This document shows, piece after piece, positions 34,703 to 46,915 of a DNA stretch of 64,000 bases. Both the position numbers and the translations under genes were made by a program. Each line of letters begins with the position of its first letter. The first letter of the stretch is position 1. Below the pieces are notes generated by a model that saw only the letters and a list, made by a program, of their open reading frames with translations, was not told where the DNA came from and ran no database searches. The DNA comes from Chlamydomonas reinhardtii. Taxonomy: Eukaryota > Chlorophyta > Chlorophyceae > Chlamydomonadales > Chlamydomonadaceae. The stretch spans positions 2,088,567-2,152,566 of the forward strand of contig NC_057020.1 in assembly GCF_000002595.2 (NCBI RefSeq), in the 5' to 3' direction.

Positions 34703-37424
34703 TTAGATACCCGCCACACCCTTGCTGCTGGAGTTGTAGGCCGATGGCGGCCGTGGCAGCACCAGCTGGGGTCGTGGCAGCGGAGCAGACTTGGTGGCGC
34801 TGCCTGCCGCAGCGGCCGTGGCGACCGCGACGCCGCCGCCACCGCCGCCACCGCCCAAGCCTGCCGTCGCCACGGGCGGCAGCGCCGGCCAGCGCGACTC
34901 ATAGCGAGCCAGGGCCCCGTCCGTAAGCTGTCGCCGCAACGGCGGATGAGTTGCTACTGGTGCCTGCGGCGGCTGCGGCCTCGGCTGCGGCTGTGGCAGC
35001 CGGCCCGAGGCCTCCACCAGCGGGCTCTGTGTCGAGGCGCCACCCGCCCGCTGCTCCGCCGCCGCACCCGCCGCATCCGCCGCCGCGACCTCCAGTCGCA
35101 GCTGCACCAGCGCCGCCATGAGCCGCGCGTCACAGGAGCGGCGCGAGCTGCGGCTGCCGGCACGCAGCCGGCTGACGGGGCTGACGGCGCGGGCGGGATC
35201 CACTGGCTCGACCCGCTCCACCTCGGCCGCCACAGCCTGCTCGCCCGCCTCTGGCTCCGCCTCTGTTGCTGCCTCATGTTCATCGGCCTCGTCGGCCTCC
35301 GACTCGGTGTCCGCGTCGCCCGCCTCTTCATCTTCAGACAGCGTGTACAGGGCCGCGCCTGCTGGCACTTCCGCGGCTCCCTCCTCCTCCACCCTCACGC
35401 GCTCCTCCTCTTCCTCCGCCTCTTCCTCGTCTGAAGCCCACTCGCCATACCCCGCTTCAGCCACGCCGGCGGCAGAGGTGGGTGTGCCCGCGGGCGCGTC
35501 CGGCGTCGCCACACGAGCCAGCACGGGCCCGCGGCGCAGCAGCCACACGCCGGCAGGGGCCGCGTTGGCATCAATCGCCTCCGCCGCCGCGTCCACAACA
35601 TCGTACCGCTCACACGGCTGAGCGGCAGCGCCGGCGCCGCCATCGTGGTCGTACTGCTCGTCCCAAGCCTCCTCATCGTCCGACAGATCGTACGTGTCGT
35701 ACCATGCATCGTACGGGATCACGCTGTCGGCCGCCGCCATCGAGAACGGCGCGGCGCCAATGCCGCCGCCGGTGGCGGCGCTGGCGGCGGAGGGCGTGTT
35801 GGCGGGCGCCAGGGAGAAGGAGCCGCCGAGGGAGGCGCCGCCTAGAGAGCTGCGCCAGCGGGGTGTCAGGGCCGCCACCGCCGCCACTCGGGGCGAGTTG
35901 GCAGCGGCGCTGCCACAGGCGGCAGCAACGCGGGCGCTGGTGCCGCCAGATGCAGACGAGGCTGGGGAGTCGGGGCCGGCGCCGGGCATGACGCCGCAGT
36001 GGCTGTCAGGGGTAGGCTCACGGCAGCGGTAACGGCGGGGGCTGGCGGCGGCGCCGCCGGAGGCGTCGGGGCCAGTGGCTGCGGCGGCGCCGTCGGCGCT
36101 GCAGGGCTCGCTGACGGTGCTGGCGCCGCCAACACTGTCGCGCCGGCCGCCGACGCTGAGGAAGACGGCTGACCAGGGCAGCTCGCCAACGGTGGCGGCG
36201 GCAGCGGCGCCGCTGCCCTCGTCGTGCTGCTCCGACGGAGTGGGTGCCGCCGGGTCAAAGCCGCCGCCGCCCAGCTCCTGTTGGTCTTGCAGGCTGCGCA
36301 GCTCGCGAAGGTTGGCCACGGGCGCCAGTGAGCCCGCGGACCGCCGGCGGGCGCGCGGACTGTTGGCACTGCGCGGACTACGTGGGCTGCATGGACTGTT
36401 GCGAGGGCTTGACGGCGTCTGTGCATCACCAGCGGCGGAAGCGGCGGCGGCGGCGGCGTGTGCGGCGGCGGCGGCCTTGATGGCGTCTACGGCGGCGGCG
36501 GTGGCGGGTGATTTGTAGATGGATTTGGCCCTGCGGTTGGCGACGGCGCGGTTGGCGGCGGCCTTGCGTACCAGCAGCATGGTCAGCGGCGGCGCCGCGC
36601 CGGCAGTAAAGCTGACGCTGCCATTGGTGCCGGACGGGCGCGACGGCGGCAGCAGCGGCGACAGTGGGGAGGAGGGGGAAGAAGGCGGTGGCGGCGCGCC
36701 GCCGCATGAGGAGCGGGGGGAGGGTGCCCAGTGGGCGGGCAGCGGGGCGCCGGCGGTGCTAGCGGGCGAGGTGGGGGCGGAGGCGAGGGCGCTGCCGCCG
36801 GCGAGCGCGGCCGAGGCAGGCGAGGGCGGCGGGTTGGTGCCGTCGATGCTGGCGCCGCCCAGGGAGGTTTCCTTCAGCCGTCGGAAGCGACTGAAATTTC
36901 GCGGGGGGCCTGACAAAATGGCGCTGGGCTGGCTGAGTGGCGAGAAGGGACCGGCGTCATCGTCCATGGACCGCGGGGATGCGTCGCCTTGGGTCGTGTC
37001 CGTCAGCGGCGACGGGGGCGCGAGCGGCGACATCAGCGCGGCCTTACGTGTGCTTGGCTCGTCTGGTTTTGAAGGCTTGCAGTTGAGGGCGGGCAATGCC
37101 GGCATCTGTGAATCAGATGAGACGCGGGCGCGAATGGTGTCGCCTTGACGGATTGCAAAACAGACGTGCATACCCTGGAACCATTCATATTTACATCGTT
37201 AGTCAAGTACTAACCTTGGTGGTCGGCGTTCCAACAGTCTGTTGAGTCGAGCGGCGGTCACCGACGGTTGACACGACTGGCCCCGACCCTGGCGACGCGG
37301 CCGGTCGCTCGACGCTGCTTGTGCATTGACCCTGAGAGAAGTCGATGCATTTTACGGCCAGTACACAGGTTATCGAGCCGAACATATGTTTGCAACAACG
37401 TAAGGGCAGCGGCATCCTTACCAT
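34703..37424 (-). CDS. Hypothetical disordered Ser/Ala/acidic protein
   Basis: Two exons, about 37424-37215 and 37174-34703, joined in phase (893 aa from the first ATG). I recognise no family domain. Visible features, in order: Ser/Pro-rich N-terminus with many S-P dipeptides (MSPLAPPSPL, SPRSMDDDAGPFSP); a short basic block RKAAANRAVANRRAKSIY; an Ala run; a run of SPR/NSP repeats near residue 350 followed by ARRRSAGSL; an acidic aromatic patch YDAWYDTYDLSDDEEAWDE; a long Glu/Asp region around EEEAEEEEERVRVEEE; and a basic RLRAGSRSSRRS before a Pro/Gln tail. The S-P density suggests a substrate of proline-directed kinases, which is inference. The start is uncertain: the ATG at 37171 inside exon 2 is an alternative and the first exon may be 5' UTR. 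Confidence 0.6.
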
Positions 37425-37946
37425 CTTCACGAATCGTCGCGCCGAGTCAATCGCCCGTTGAGCACTTAGTCACAACTATGGCGCAGAAAGCTTATAGTGT
37501 GTGTTCATTCATAGCACTGCCCGCCAACCTTATGTAGGAGTGCATAAAGCCCATCCGCCATCGCCCATCTGTCAGTCTTTTGAGTCCGATCGCCACGAAC
37601 ACGCTGTTGGGCCGAACTCCAGCCCCTTTACCACTTCCTTCCCCAAATACTGCACTTACTCTGTAACACAATAACTCATGCAAACCAGCAGAGCAAAGCT
37701 ACAGCCCTCCGACCAGCACTGGGGCTGGGAGCGCACACGTGGTCATGTCACCTGTAGCGTGCGCCCATGAGCCCATAGACGCTGCCATGTTCCCTCCACG
37801 AACTTCCCACCTGCACAGCAACATGTATCTTACAGCTACTCCTGCCCACCGTAATTGAACTCTGAGTGCTTTGGCCACGTGTGGCCCTTGCCACTCAGCA
37901 TCGCTCCCCTGCGATGCCGACCTCCACGACAGCCGCCCCCACAGCG

Positions 37947-38228
37947 CTATGCCCTCGCGGCTGCGCCGCAACGGAGCGCCTTGCGTGCTGCCTCAAGCTC
38001 CACCCTTGCCTCCTCAACCCGGGCCCTCCGCCCTGGCGCCGCCGTGCCTACCGCTATGCCCCCTTCCAAAACCGCCAGCCTCCACTCGGCCGCCGCCAGC
38101 CGCTGCCGCTGCAGCCACGCCAAGTTATGCGGCAGCAGGTGTATGGTGCCACTGCCGTCGTCCTCCATTATAACGCGCCTCATCACCCCGATGAGCTCAG
38201 CCCAATACTTGATGTACACACTGCCCGT
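37947..38228 (-). CDS. Orphan exon, hypothetical
   Basis: The minus strand reads YIKYWAELIGVMRRVIMEDD, then HLLPHNLAWLQRQRLAAAEW and an Ala/Arg-rich helix ending in a stop at 37947. Composition is protein-like and a splice acceptor (GGGCAG) precedes it at about 38229, but I found no upstream exon. It may be the last exon of a degraded gene. Family unknown. Confidence 0.35.
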   Translation of the reverse strand, partial: TGSVYIKYWAELIGVMRRVIMEDDGSGTIHLLPHNLAWLQRQRLAAAEWRLAVLEGGIAVGTAAPGRRARVEEARVELEAARKALRCGAAARA

Positions 38229-38306
38229 GACCTAACCGACTACCCTTGAGTACGAACCTTTGAGCTGCTGTGCCGACAGACATGCAGCTGCTATGACCGT
38301 GACCCC

Positions 38307-38720
38307 ATGACGTCCCGCATGTCCGCCCTGGCCGCCGAGATTGGCCCAAATGCGTCAAACGCGACTGCACAACCATTCAAGTTCCAGACCAACCAGCCCC
38401 AGGTGGCTTGCGTCTCGCTGTCCGGTAACGCCGCCAATCCGTTTGATGATGCCAGTGGACACCGCTTCATCCTGGTCTACTCGCTGGGCCGTGTGAGGCT
38501 GCTGCAGGCGTTCCAGGGCTTGTCCACGATGCGGGAGTTTGAGAAGAAGAGCGGCGCGCGATTCACCTGGGTGGGCGAGGTGGCATTCAGGGCGTGGTGG
38601 GGCCAGCTCTGCGACCGTGCCTCGGGATCCAGGTCGGCCTCGTGGGTCGACCTGATCGGAGTGCCCTTCGCGGACCGCGCTAGCGAGTCGGCCTACGTGG
38701 CGGCCCCTATGATGCTGTGA
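38307..38720 (+). CDS. Orphan open frame, hypothetical
   Basis: 137 codons from an ATG to a stop at 38720. The middle is convincing as protein: GHRFILVYSLGRVRLLQAF, FTWVGEVAFRAWWGQL and SWVDLIGVPFAD. No family recognised. It lies divergently from the orphan exon at 37.9-38.2 kb and ends 63 bp before an interspersed repeat copy. It may be one exon of a broken host gene. Confidence 0.4.
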   Translation: MTSRMSALAAEIGPNASNATAQPFKFQTNQPQVACVSLSGNAANPFDDASGHRFILVYSLGRVRLLQAFQGLSTMREFEKKSGARFTWVGEVAFRAWWGQLCDRASGSRSASWVDLIGVPFADRASESAYVAAPMML

Positions 38721-38783
38721 GTGTGGCGGCGGAAGGGGACGTATGGGAATACACGGGGTCTGAATGAAAGCCGATGGTCTCCA

Positions 38784-39010
38784 TTTTTGGGCTGAGCCCC
38801 CTGAGCGAAGCGATCCAGGGGGGGCGAAGCCCCCCAGGATTGCCCCTGTCCGTGCCTGCCTGCCTGTGTCGACAAAAAGTACCATACTGGCACAAACCGC
38901 GAGCGCCACGTATTATTAATTGCTATTCCCTATTGTAGAAAAATAGGCGGCAGGGAAAACTCGGCCGGAGCGAGAAGCGACCTCGCGAGTCCATGGACAT
39001 CTTGACTTTC
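38784..39010 (+). repeat. Interspersed repeat, copy 2
   Basis: About 227 bp, over 90% alike by eye to 39458-39688. It starts TTTTTGGGCTGAGCCCCC, contains the hairpin-like GGGGGGGCGAAGCCCCCC, a short GCCTGCCTG run, GACAAAAAGT, GCGAGCGCCACGTATTAT and TGTAGAAAAATAGGCGGC, and ends ATGGACATCTTGACTTTC. No open frame or terminal inverted repeat was seen. It is probably a small non-autonomous element or the end of a larger one. Confidence 0.85.
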
Positions 39011-39457
39011 TTCAGTCCGCGAGTATAGCTCTCGGGCCCTGAATATCTTACATCCATGTATCAAAATATGTCGACGACAAGCGTCTTGGGGCAAGAATGT
39101 CGAAAGTTTGTGCAACAGCCGAACCATGCGTGCCGATCCCGCCTTAATTATGTCGCGGCCCCGGATCACGCGCCCGAGCTCCACTAGCCGTTTGTGGTCC
39201 TTGTGAGGGATTTGGAATGAGGTATCACGGGCTCATGTGTGGAGTGGCGTGGACAGGGCGTGGCGGTGCCTTTGGTATGCCCCTTTGCCAGTCCCGCTGG
39301 GCTTGCAAGGGTGCTGTTTATGTCGCCGGTACCCATCGTCACATCCCTTGCTCTAGGGGCTCAGCCCATTTTCCAGCTGTACAAAGCTGACACCCCTTGT
39401 TCATGGGACTGGTGCTTTTCGTTGCAGGAACCCTGGCCATTTGTTCGTTCCCATACG

Positions 39458-39688
39458 TTTTTGGGCTGAGCCCCCTGAGCGAAGCGATCCAGGGGGGGCG
39501 AAGCCCCCCAGGATTGCCCCTGTCCGTGCCTGCCTGCCTGCCTGCGTTGACAAAAAGTGCCAAACTGGTGCAAACCGCGAGCGCCACGTATTATAAATTG
39601 CTATTCCCTATTGTAGAAAAATAGGCGGCAGGGAAAACTCGGCTGGAGCGAGAAGCGACCTCGCGAGTCCATGGACATCTTGACTTTC
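39458..39688 (+). repeat. Interspersed repeat, copy 3
   Basis: Same orientation and boundaries as copy 2, about 674 bp downstream. It differs mainly by one more GCCT unit and scattered substitutions. The sequence after ACTTTC (GCGAGGTCGCGAGGTCGC) differs from copy 2, which fixes the right boundary. Confidence 0.85.
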
Positions 39689-40134
39689 GCGAGGTCGCGA
39701 GGTCGCAAGGAAAGCAGCCCTGTCACGCGGATTCCAAAAAGGAAGAGTTGCCAACTTCAATATAACAGCACCGAGTGCAAGACGATGCGGTGTGATTGTG
39801 TGGGTGTGTTACATGGGCCCCGACTCCCCGTGCCGTGCCGGGAAATGGGGCTGGAGTACTAGAAAGTGCATGGCGCTGCATGAGGTGCAACTCAGAAGGA
39901 GGTTGCGCAATGGTGTACGTGGTCTGTAATTCGGCCAGCAGGACATGTGCGCCCCCTGTCTCCCGGCGGATTTAGCAAATTATGGTGGGCACGAAGTCAT
40001 CAGGTCATGTTTAGGGAAAGGATGTGCGCAAACAAAAGCCGACAGCGTTAATTGCTGTCATGTTAAATGCATGTAGCCGGGTCGTTATCGCGAGAGAGGT
40101 GGCCGCATTGGTTTGGAGCCTCTTCGACTTCCTG

Positions 40135-40548
40135 TCAAATCTGGCATTGTTCAATTTCGGCAGACAGGGAGCTGTTTCGCTGCAGGGCTAACTTCCGCAC
40201 ACGGCTTTTGAGTGCATGAAACACATTCTCTATGGGATTCAGTTCTGGTGTGTATGGTGGCACAAAGCAAAACTCGGGGAGTTGGACCCCACAGGGCTCA
40301 GCATCTGCAAACAGGTTTTTATGGATAGATGCATTATCGAGCAGCATCAGACATGAACTATCGAGCTTCAAAGACTGTACAAACCCGGCAAAATCAATTT
40401 TCTTGAGACCTCCCACTTTTAGCATGGACCCTACAACAGAACCATGGTTATCCACGGCAAGGAGAAGTGAGTGATGCGTCCAGATTCCTGTGTGTGTGCG
40501 CGCAATAATGTGCTGACCCTTGGGCGCCCATCCATACAAAGGCACCAT
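40135..40548 (-). mobile_element. Tc1/mariner-type (IS630 superfamily) transposase fragment
   Basis: The minus strand encodes 137 residues of a DDE_3 transposase: RMVPLYGWAPKGQHI, then LLLDNASIHKN (second catalytic Asp) and PPYTPELNPIENVFHALKS (third acidic residue, Glu) near the C-terminus. The segment holding the first catalytic Asp is absent: going upstream, the frame meets a TAG about nine codons before the ATG. No terminal inverted repeats were identified. It is a 5'-truncated, inactive copy of a plain DNA transposon, or one exon of it. Confidence 0.85.
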
Positions 40549-42272
40549 GCGTTCACTGAATGCATATGCGTGTCGCTAGAGATCATGCAATTGCCGCCGG
40601 TGGTGGGCTTGCTGCCCCTGGTGCAGCATGTGCAGGCGCGGCGGTGCATTCACATGCGGTTCTGCCGCTCGTTTGTGTGTGTCAATCAGGAGCCTTTGCG
40701 CTTGGAGTGACTGCGTTGTCTGTATCGGTTCTGTGTTGTTGCGCGTTGGGCCTGAGAGTCGAGAGCAATGTGTGGGCCTAGCTAGCTGTTGGCGGGCGCC
40801 ACACCGAGCCTTGCTTGGTGTTGTTGTGATGCACTCTTCCAGCTGTCAAACGTAGCGTAATCGTTCAGGGGCACCGGACACCGTACTGATCATCGAATAT
40901 GATGTAGAACGTGGGCGCCTTCGATGTCACAATTGGGCGGCAAGCAAGTAACACAACGTCCCGTGAGGTGGCGAATCCCCCCGTACCCGATCGAGAAACA
41001 CAAATACAAAAGGGGCAAAGCAAGTCCGGGCGCGCTGTGACTGTACCGACTGATGCTGGTCGAGGTGGCTGGAGAACGTGGGTGCCCGAGCTCTTATCTC
41101 GGATTACATAGTGCTTTCACGCAACCCCTCCGCCGTCCTGACAACCAGTCACACAGCTGCAGTCCTCGCTCTTTATTCTTCTCTATTCAGCTTACAACAT
41201 TGCATCGCCTTATGCCCACTCTATCTACCTCGCACCCAGACTTGGGGCCCGCACTGCGGGGAGTTACCAAGAACTAAGCCCAACATAGCACATTGCGCAT
41301 ATCGGGCTCTATCTACTTGTCCATCAGGCGCGTGCAGACTACTTGTGGTCCGCAACTTTGCACTGCACATACTGACAGTAGCTAAGCCCATGCAAACAAT
41401 AGCCGGGTCGTCACGTTAGCTGCTCCCACGCCCACGCAGCGCGCCCAACTTCCCACCCTGGTGGCGCTGACGGTTTTCCAATCCCGCGCTGGGGTCCATC
41501 ACACCTACCACCGCCATACATCACGACCGGCAGGTGCCAGCAGCGGGGCCGGCACCCTGCTGGCGCAGCTGCCGCGCCAGCAGCCGGCACCCACACTGTC
41601 GTCGCAGCAGTGAATGCCCCAATGCCCCGCCGTCCTATAACTAGGTCTGGCCACTCCATGCCGCACGCACTTGTGTACACGCACACGGAAGTGGCAATTG
41701 GTACAGACACCAGCCAGTGGCCCATGTACGCCTGCGCGTGAGAAGCCCCACGCCCCCGACATACGGCTTCTGGCCGACGTATGTGCTTTGAGCGGCGGCA
41801 GCATGTACTTGTATTGCGCAACGGAGATGTGCGTGTGTGTGTGTGTGGCGGGGGGGTCTGTACGTTAGCAGGGTACGGCTTGTGTGTGCGGTGTGTGCGG
41901 CAAATCACATGCGTGCAGGGCCAACCAGCTGCGCAGCAGCCCCATGCACACAAGTGGGCACGCGCCGGCGGAGGCATGCAGCCAGGCGGCATGTTGACCG
42001 ATAACCAAAGAGCGCCCGACACCCACACGTGATCCCTGCTGCTGCATGCCTTGAAATAAACGCGCATGCGCACAATTGACTGCAGTGGCTGTTTGTCCCA
42101 TGAATGCGCCACCGCTGTGGCGCCGCCGCAATGATCCCACTGCCGCCGCCGCTGCCGCCGCCGCTGCTATGCACTCATCCATCTCCACTTATGCTATTTA
42201 GAAATGTTGTTGTGCAAAACCCCACACCCGCCCATGGCCCACCCATCCACCCATCTCACATACAAAGGTCCA
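40549..42272. other. Gene-free interval
   Basis: Flank of the transposase fragment and 3' flank of the nuclease-kinase gene. A short (TG)n run lies near 41830-41846 and a (CCG)n run near 42139-42168. No coding region is supported on either strand. Confidence 0.5.
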
Positions 42273-44848
42273 TCATCGGGACCCATACACCGCCTCGTGC
42301 TCCCACAGCAGCCAGTCGTACTCCTGCGTCACCTCGCAGCCGCACTCGTAGTCCTTCAGCCGCTTGCGGCTGAACGCCGGCAGCCGCGTGTGGCCCTGCA
42401 GCCCTGCCCAGTCAAAGTCCACGAACCGGACCTGGATCTGCGGCTGCGGCGCCGCGTCGTTCACGCCGCCGCGACCACCACTGCCGCCGCCGCCACCACC
42501 GCTGCCGCCGCCACCGCCGCCTTGCGGCATCAGCAGCTGCACCATGACGTTCGCCTGCCGCAGGTCGGCGTGCACGCCGCGCAGGCCGCGGGCCTGGTCC
42601 ACCACCAGAGCATGCGCCCTGCCCAGCGCCTCCACCACCGCGCCGTGCAGCTGCGCCTTCAGGCCCTTTTCCAGGCCGTGGAACATGCGCCACCCCTGCG
42701 CCTCCTCCAGCTGCTCCATCACCAGCATGGTCAGGCCGCACCCGAGCCGCTTGCTGGTGAACACCTTGGGTGCCAGGTCCGCCGCCGCCCAGGCGCGCTG
42801 CACGTCGACCGCATGCGCGCTCATGTGCGAAAACTTGACCACCACGGCCACAGGCGGGCCGGCCGCCGGCGCAGTTGCAGCCGCGGCGGCGCCAGGAGCC
42901 GCATCCGCGTCCAGCTTTGGCCTGGATGCGCACCAAGGCACACGGCGAAGCGCACGGGTTTGAATGAAAAGGCGGAGGCAGTTGTGGCGAGAGAGGAGCA
43001 TAAGAGGGCGTCAAACAATGCAGCAGTGCGACATTCCGGTCGCATGGACATTACAAACACGTGCGTCACACATGCACCAAGCCGGGGTCTGAGATACACG
43101 TCAGCGCGCAAGGACAGCGGGGGTTCCTTCCTGGGCTCAACGGTTTTCCTTCCTGGGTTCTGATACGGTTGAAGCGGTATGAGGCAGGTAGGTTCCGCAC
43201 CTCAGCCTCGCCCGCCATAGCTCCCCATGCCGCCTTGCACCCCTTGACGCGTCGACAGCACTGATACTACCTGTTGAGGTTTAGAGCTTTCCCGGGCTGA
43301 TAGGAAGCTATAAAGGGCTCAGCGAATACGTCTGCGTCCACGTCTCAGTGCTGTTAATACGTCTTTACATCTACGTCTTACGTCTTATGGCTTAGAGTAC
43401 ATATATACGGCAGCCGTACACGTATATTGGGTTGGTTAGCAACAACAACAACCTCTGCACACCTGAGTGCGCATATCACTAGCACCGGAATATGGCGTGT
43501 CACTGCATGGTGTTTGCCATGGGTTTGCCTAGTTGGCTGACCGGATATGCTGAACGCCAACACTATCTCATCTGCACATTCGCCGGGTTGGGCTGTGTGT
43601 CTTTGGGCATGCCTGCTGCACGCCGCTAGACTTGACACCTCCACTTCTGCTTAAATCCCGGTGATGTTCCCCTGCTGCGGCCGCCTGTACTTCATGCTTT
43701 CTCTAAGCGCCTGTAGGTGAGGCTACATGCAGGACATGCGGGACTCCGGCAATAAGGCGTGTTGGGTAGGGTAAAACGTTGATAGCGCGTTTCGGCACGC
43801 CGCACAGACACATATGGGTGCCTGTCGGGCCAGTTCTTTCGCGGACGCCCGATCATTGTGAGTATCGTGGCTATACGGTAATGGTCGAAGCAGTGATTTT
43901 GTAGGTAGTTCGGAAGTGACGCAAGCAACAGGCTAAATTTATTTTCATGTGTCGTTGTCCAAGACGAAGACATCAAGCACGCAGGCAGCCCAACCAGCAG
44001 CAATTACGGGTGCTCTCACGTCCTCCGTTGGGTGCCCCCTCACCTGTACTTGGCAAAGTACAGCGGGTTGTACACGCCAGGGTTCCAGGCCACCACTTCC
44101 GTGAAGCGCGTACCCAGGCGCAGTGGGTACGGCAGCTGCAGGGCCGCGTCGCGCAGCAGCGGCACCACCCCGCGCCGCGCCGTGCTCCCTCCCTCGCCCG
44201 CCGAAGCCGACGCAGCCGAGGCGGATGCCCCTGACTGCTCCGACCCCGCCGCCGAAGCCAAAGAAGCCAAGGTGGAGGCGAAGGCCGCAGGCTCTGCCGC
44301 CGCGGGTGGGGCGGCCGCGGCAGCAACTGTAAGCTGCTGCTTCTGCAGCTGCTGCACGCACGCGTCCTTGAGCAGCCCGATGCTGCGCTTCAGCGCCCGC
44401 AGCACCAGCGCCAGGCGGACCATGTGGTCTGGGCAGGGGAGGAGTAGAGGCATGTGGGGTACGGCGTCAGCGTTTTTTGGTATCATCAAGGGCGCTGCGG
44501 ACAGGAGGGACACATGCAATGGGATTTGGGTGGGAGGGCAGAGGAAGTCCAGGCCAGGGTAGCTAAAGGCTGCAGCAGCTGCACGGCCCCTACTTCGATC
44601 GCGTGCAACCATCAAGCGTGTCGCACATTCGGGAGCAAGATGGAGAGGGGGTTAGGGTGGCGCATGAGAGGGCAGCTCAACACGCACACACAATCGAACA
44701 CATTCAGCGGCCGCAAGCGCGCCTAGTCTCCGTGGCGTCGTGGAGTGGGGAGTGGAAGATCAGCCCCCCGCCAGCCCACGGCGCTCCCCCCGCCAGCCCA
44801 CGCCACTCTGCACGCACGCACGCACGCACACACGGACACACGGACACA

Positions 44849-44884
<36 letters not shown>

Positions 44885-46915
44885 CACACATAGCTGGATT
44901 TCACGGGATCCTTACAGCGACTCCGGATGCGAGGGGGAGGCGCCCTCTAGGGGTTTTGCTCAGTCAGCGTCCCTGCAGCTGCGCCTGCAACCGCGCCTAC
45001 CACCGTTCCCCATCCCACCTCGCTCGCTTAAGCGCGCCACCAGAACTCGTTCTCTCCCTCGTGATGGGTGATAGGAAAAATATCCTTGCACAACACACAT
45101 GCGCATGCACGCCCACACGCGCACTCGCCCTCACCGGGCTGGCAGCGGTGCATGCTGAACAGGTGCAGGTAGGGCGTGAGCGGCTCACACACCACGGTCA
45201 CGTCCGCCGGCGACGCCAGCGCCGACACGCGCAGGTGCGGCCCCACCAGCTCCAGGAACAGCACGGGCAGCACGCTGTGCCGCACCCACTCGGCCAGCTC
45301 CGGGCTGGCCACGTATAATTGGTAATAGCGCTGGCCCTGGAAGTAGGGGTCGCCGCTGCTGGTGCCGATCTGCGAGCAATGTCAGGAGGCAGCAGAGGAA
45401 AGCAGGGTAGGGTAGGGTAGGCAAAGGAGAGCATGCGCGTGAAAGCCGTGCGTACGTGTTCCACTGTGACATGTGCGGCGTCATGGGACGTCTGGCTCGA
45501 AGTGCCTAGGTCAGGAAGGGAAGGGCGAGGGCAGGAGCACCCCAAGACGCCAATCTTGCAGCTGCCGCTTTTTGATGTACAGCCGACCTATGCACGCACG
45601 CACCTCGTTCTTGAGCTCCTGGATGTACACCGGCAGCGACACGGGCCCGACCTGGCACAGCAGGCTCCCATCGGTCTTGAAGTCCGCACCGAGGATTGGA
45701 CTGTCAGGCTTGATGGGCTCGCCGAGGTATTCACTGAGTATCTTGACGAACGCCACCATGCGGTCGGCCTCGCTGGGGAAGCTCTTGGCCATGGCCGCGC
45801 ACAGGCTGCAGTGCACACAGCACCAACGCGCGGCCCACATATGTTGGTCGGCATTGTGGGAGCCGAGGCGACCAGCATGCTCGTGTCAAGCATCGACCAT
45901 ATCTCCCTCTCCAACCGGCCCTCACCCTGCCACCTCGACTTGCCACTTGTCCCCCCTCCCTCCGCAACGTCAGCCCCAACTACGTCATTGATACTATAGC
46001 GGCTTACCTGGTCGCCACAAAGCAGTCGGCGTCTGATGGGGGAACGCCACCAGCTCCGCAGCCACCGCCACTGCTGCCGCTGCTGCTACTGCCGCCGACA
46101 CCAGCACAACCGCTGCTGCTGCTACCGCTGCGGCTGTCGTCCTCGCGGATCCACTTGCACAGCAGCGCCTCACGGAACAGCCCCGCCGCCTTGTCCAGAA
46201 CAGCGTCGTACAGCGCTACCGGCAGAGCCCTGGTGGCGCCCACGCCCGCGGTTGGCCGCAAGCACCGAAAGAAGCCGTGGTTCGTTTCGAGCGACCAGAT
46301 GTTGCTGTTAACCATGTCCGACGGGTTTGGCAGCGTCTGGAGCTGTTGCTGCAGCCCTGTGCGTTTGGAGGCACCAGGCAGCAATTTCCCCCTAATTGAC
46401 GAGGATGCGGCCGAGCGGCCGAGGCGAAGCCCAACAAACGAAGATTTTAACGCACATGTCAGGCACACCACACCAGGATGTAAGAAAGGTGACATCTTTA
46501 ACACTCCTGACCGCGACGAACGTCGACAAGAACGCTCACCGCTCAGAGGTTGGACTTGGACTTGCTTCTGCAGCTGCTCTCGCAGCGCCTTCTTATCATC
46601 CCGCAGCTGCTCCTCTTTCTTGCGGAGCTGCTCCAACGCGGTGCGCACTGCCGTCAGGTCATGGCTCTGGAATTCAGCTTCCTGCTGCTTGGCTTGGAGA
46701 AAAGCTTTCTCCTCATCACTAAGGACTGCTTTGGCGAGCTGGGCCTGCAACTTGCTAAGCTCCTGGCGCGTCTTCCGCGCTTGGGGCGCAATTTCCTTCT
46801 CTTCCGCCGCTTTCTCCTTGATAATCTCTTCAAGATCGGCAAGCTGCAAATTTAAGTTTGCAATCTCGTTCGCAATCTCGTCATCAATGTCGCGACGACG
46901 AGAACGCTTCGTCAT
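42273..46915 (-). CDS. Coiled-coil / nuclease-fold / kinase-like fusion protein (copy B)
   Basis: Six exons on the minus strand: 46915-46540, 46356-46008, 45805-45604, 45369-45135, 44428-44044 and 42921-42273. They give 731 aa, all in phase. Residues 1 to about 125 are a charged coiled coil (IANLNLQLADLEEIIKEKAA, LEQLRKKEEQLRDDKKALRE). The middle carries a PD-(D/E)XK-like core: GADFKTDGSLL (Asp), VYIQELKNE (E-x-K), DPYFQGQRYYQLYV (Gln), then VRHSVLPVLFLELVGPHLRV. The C-terminal domain is kinase-like: VAVVVKFSH (Lys), TMLVMEQLEE, VHADLRQANV (catalytic loop, H-A-D variant) and VRFVDFDWAG (D-F-D). The HxDLRxxN/VDFDWAG pair is typical of the kinase clade found in Crinkler-like and related fungal and algal proteins. 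The start at 46915 is the first ATG. Function unknown; nuclease and kinase activities are predicted from residues only. Confidence 0.8.
44806..44890. repeat. (CACG)n/(CACA)n microsatellite
   Basis: CACG tetramers with a few CACA and GGACACA variants, inside the intron between exons 4 and 5 of the nuclease-kinase gene. Confidence 0.9.

Noticed and set aside
27661-39688. Reading the three interspersed repeat copies as a CRISPR-like array
   Set aside because: Copies are about 230 bp, unevenly spaced, in both orientations and in nuclear DNA; they are dispersed repeats.
43692-44003. 103-codon minus-strand frame inside the last intron of nuclease-kinase copy B
   Set aside because: Some protein-like stretches, but the flanking exons join in phase without it and no splice sites fit.
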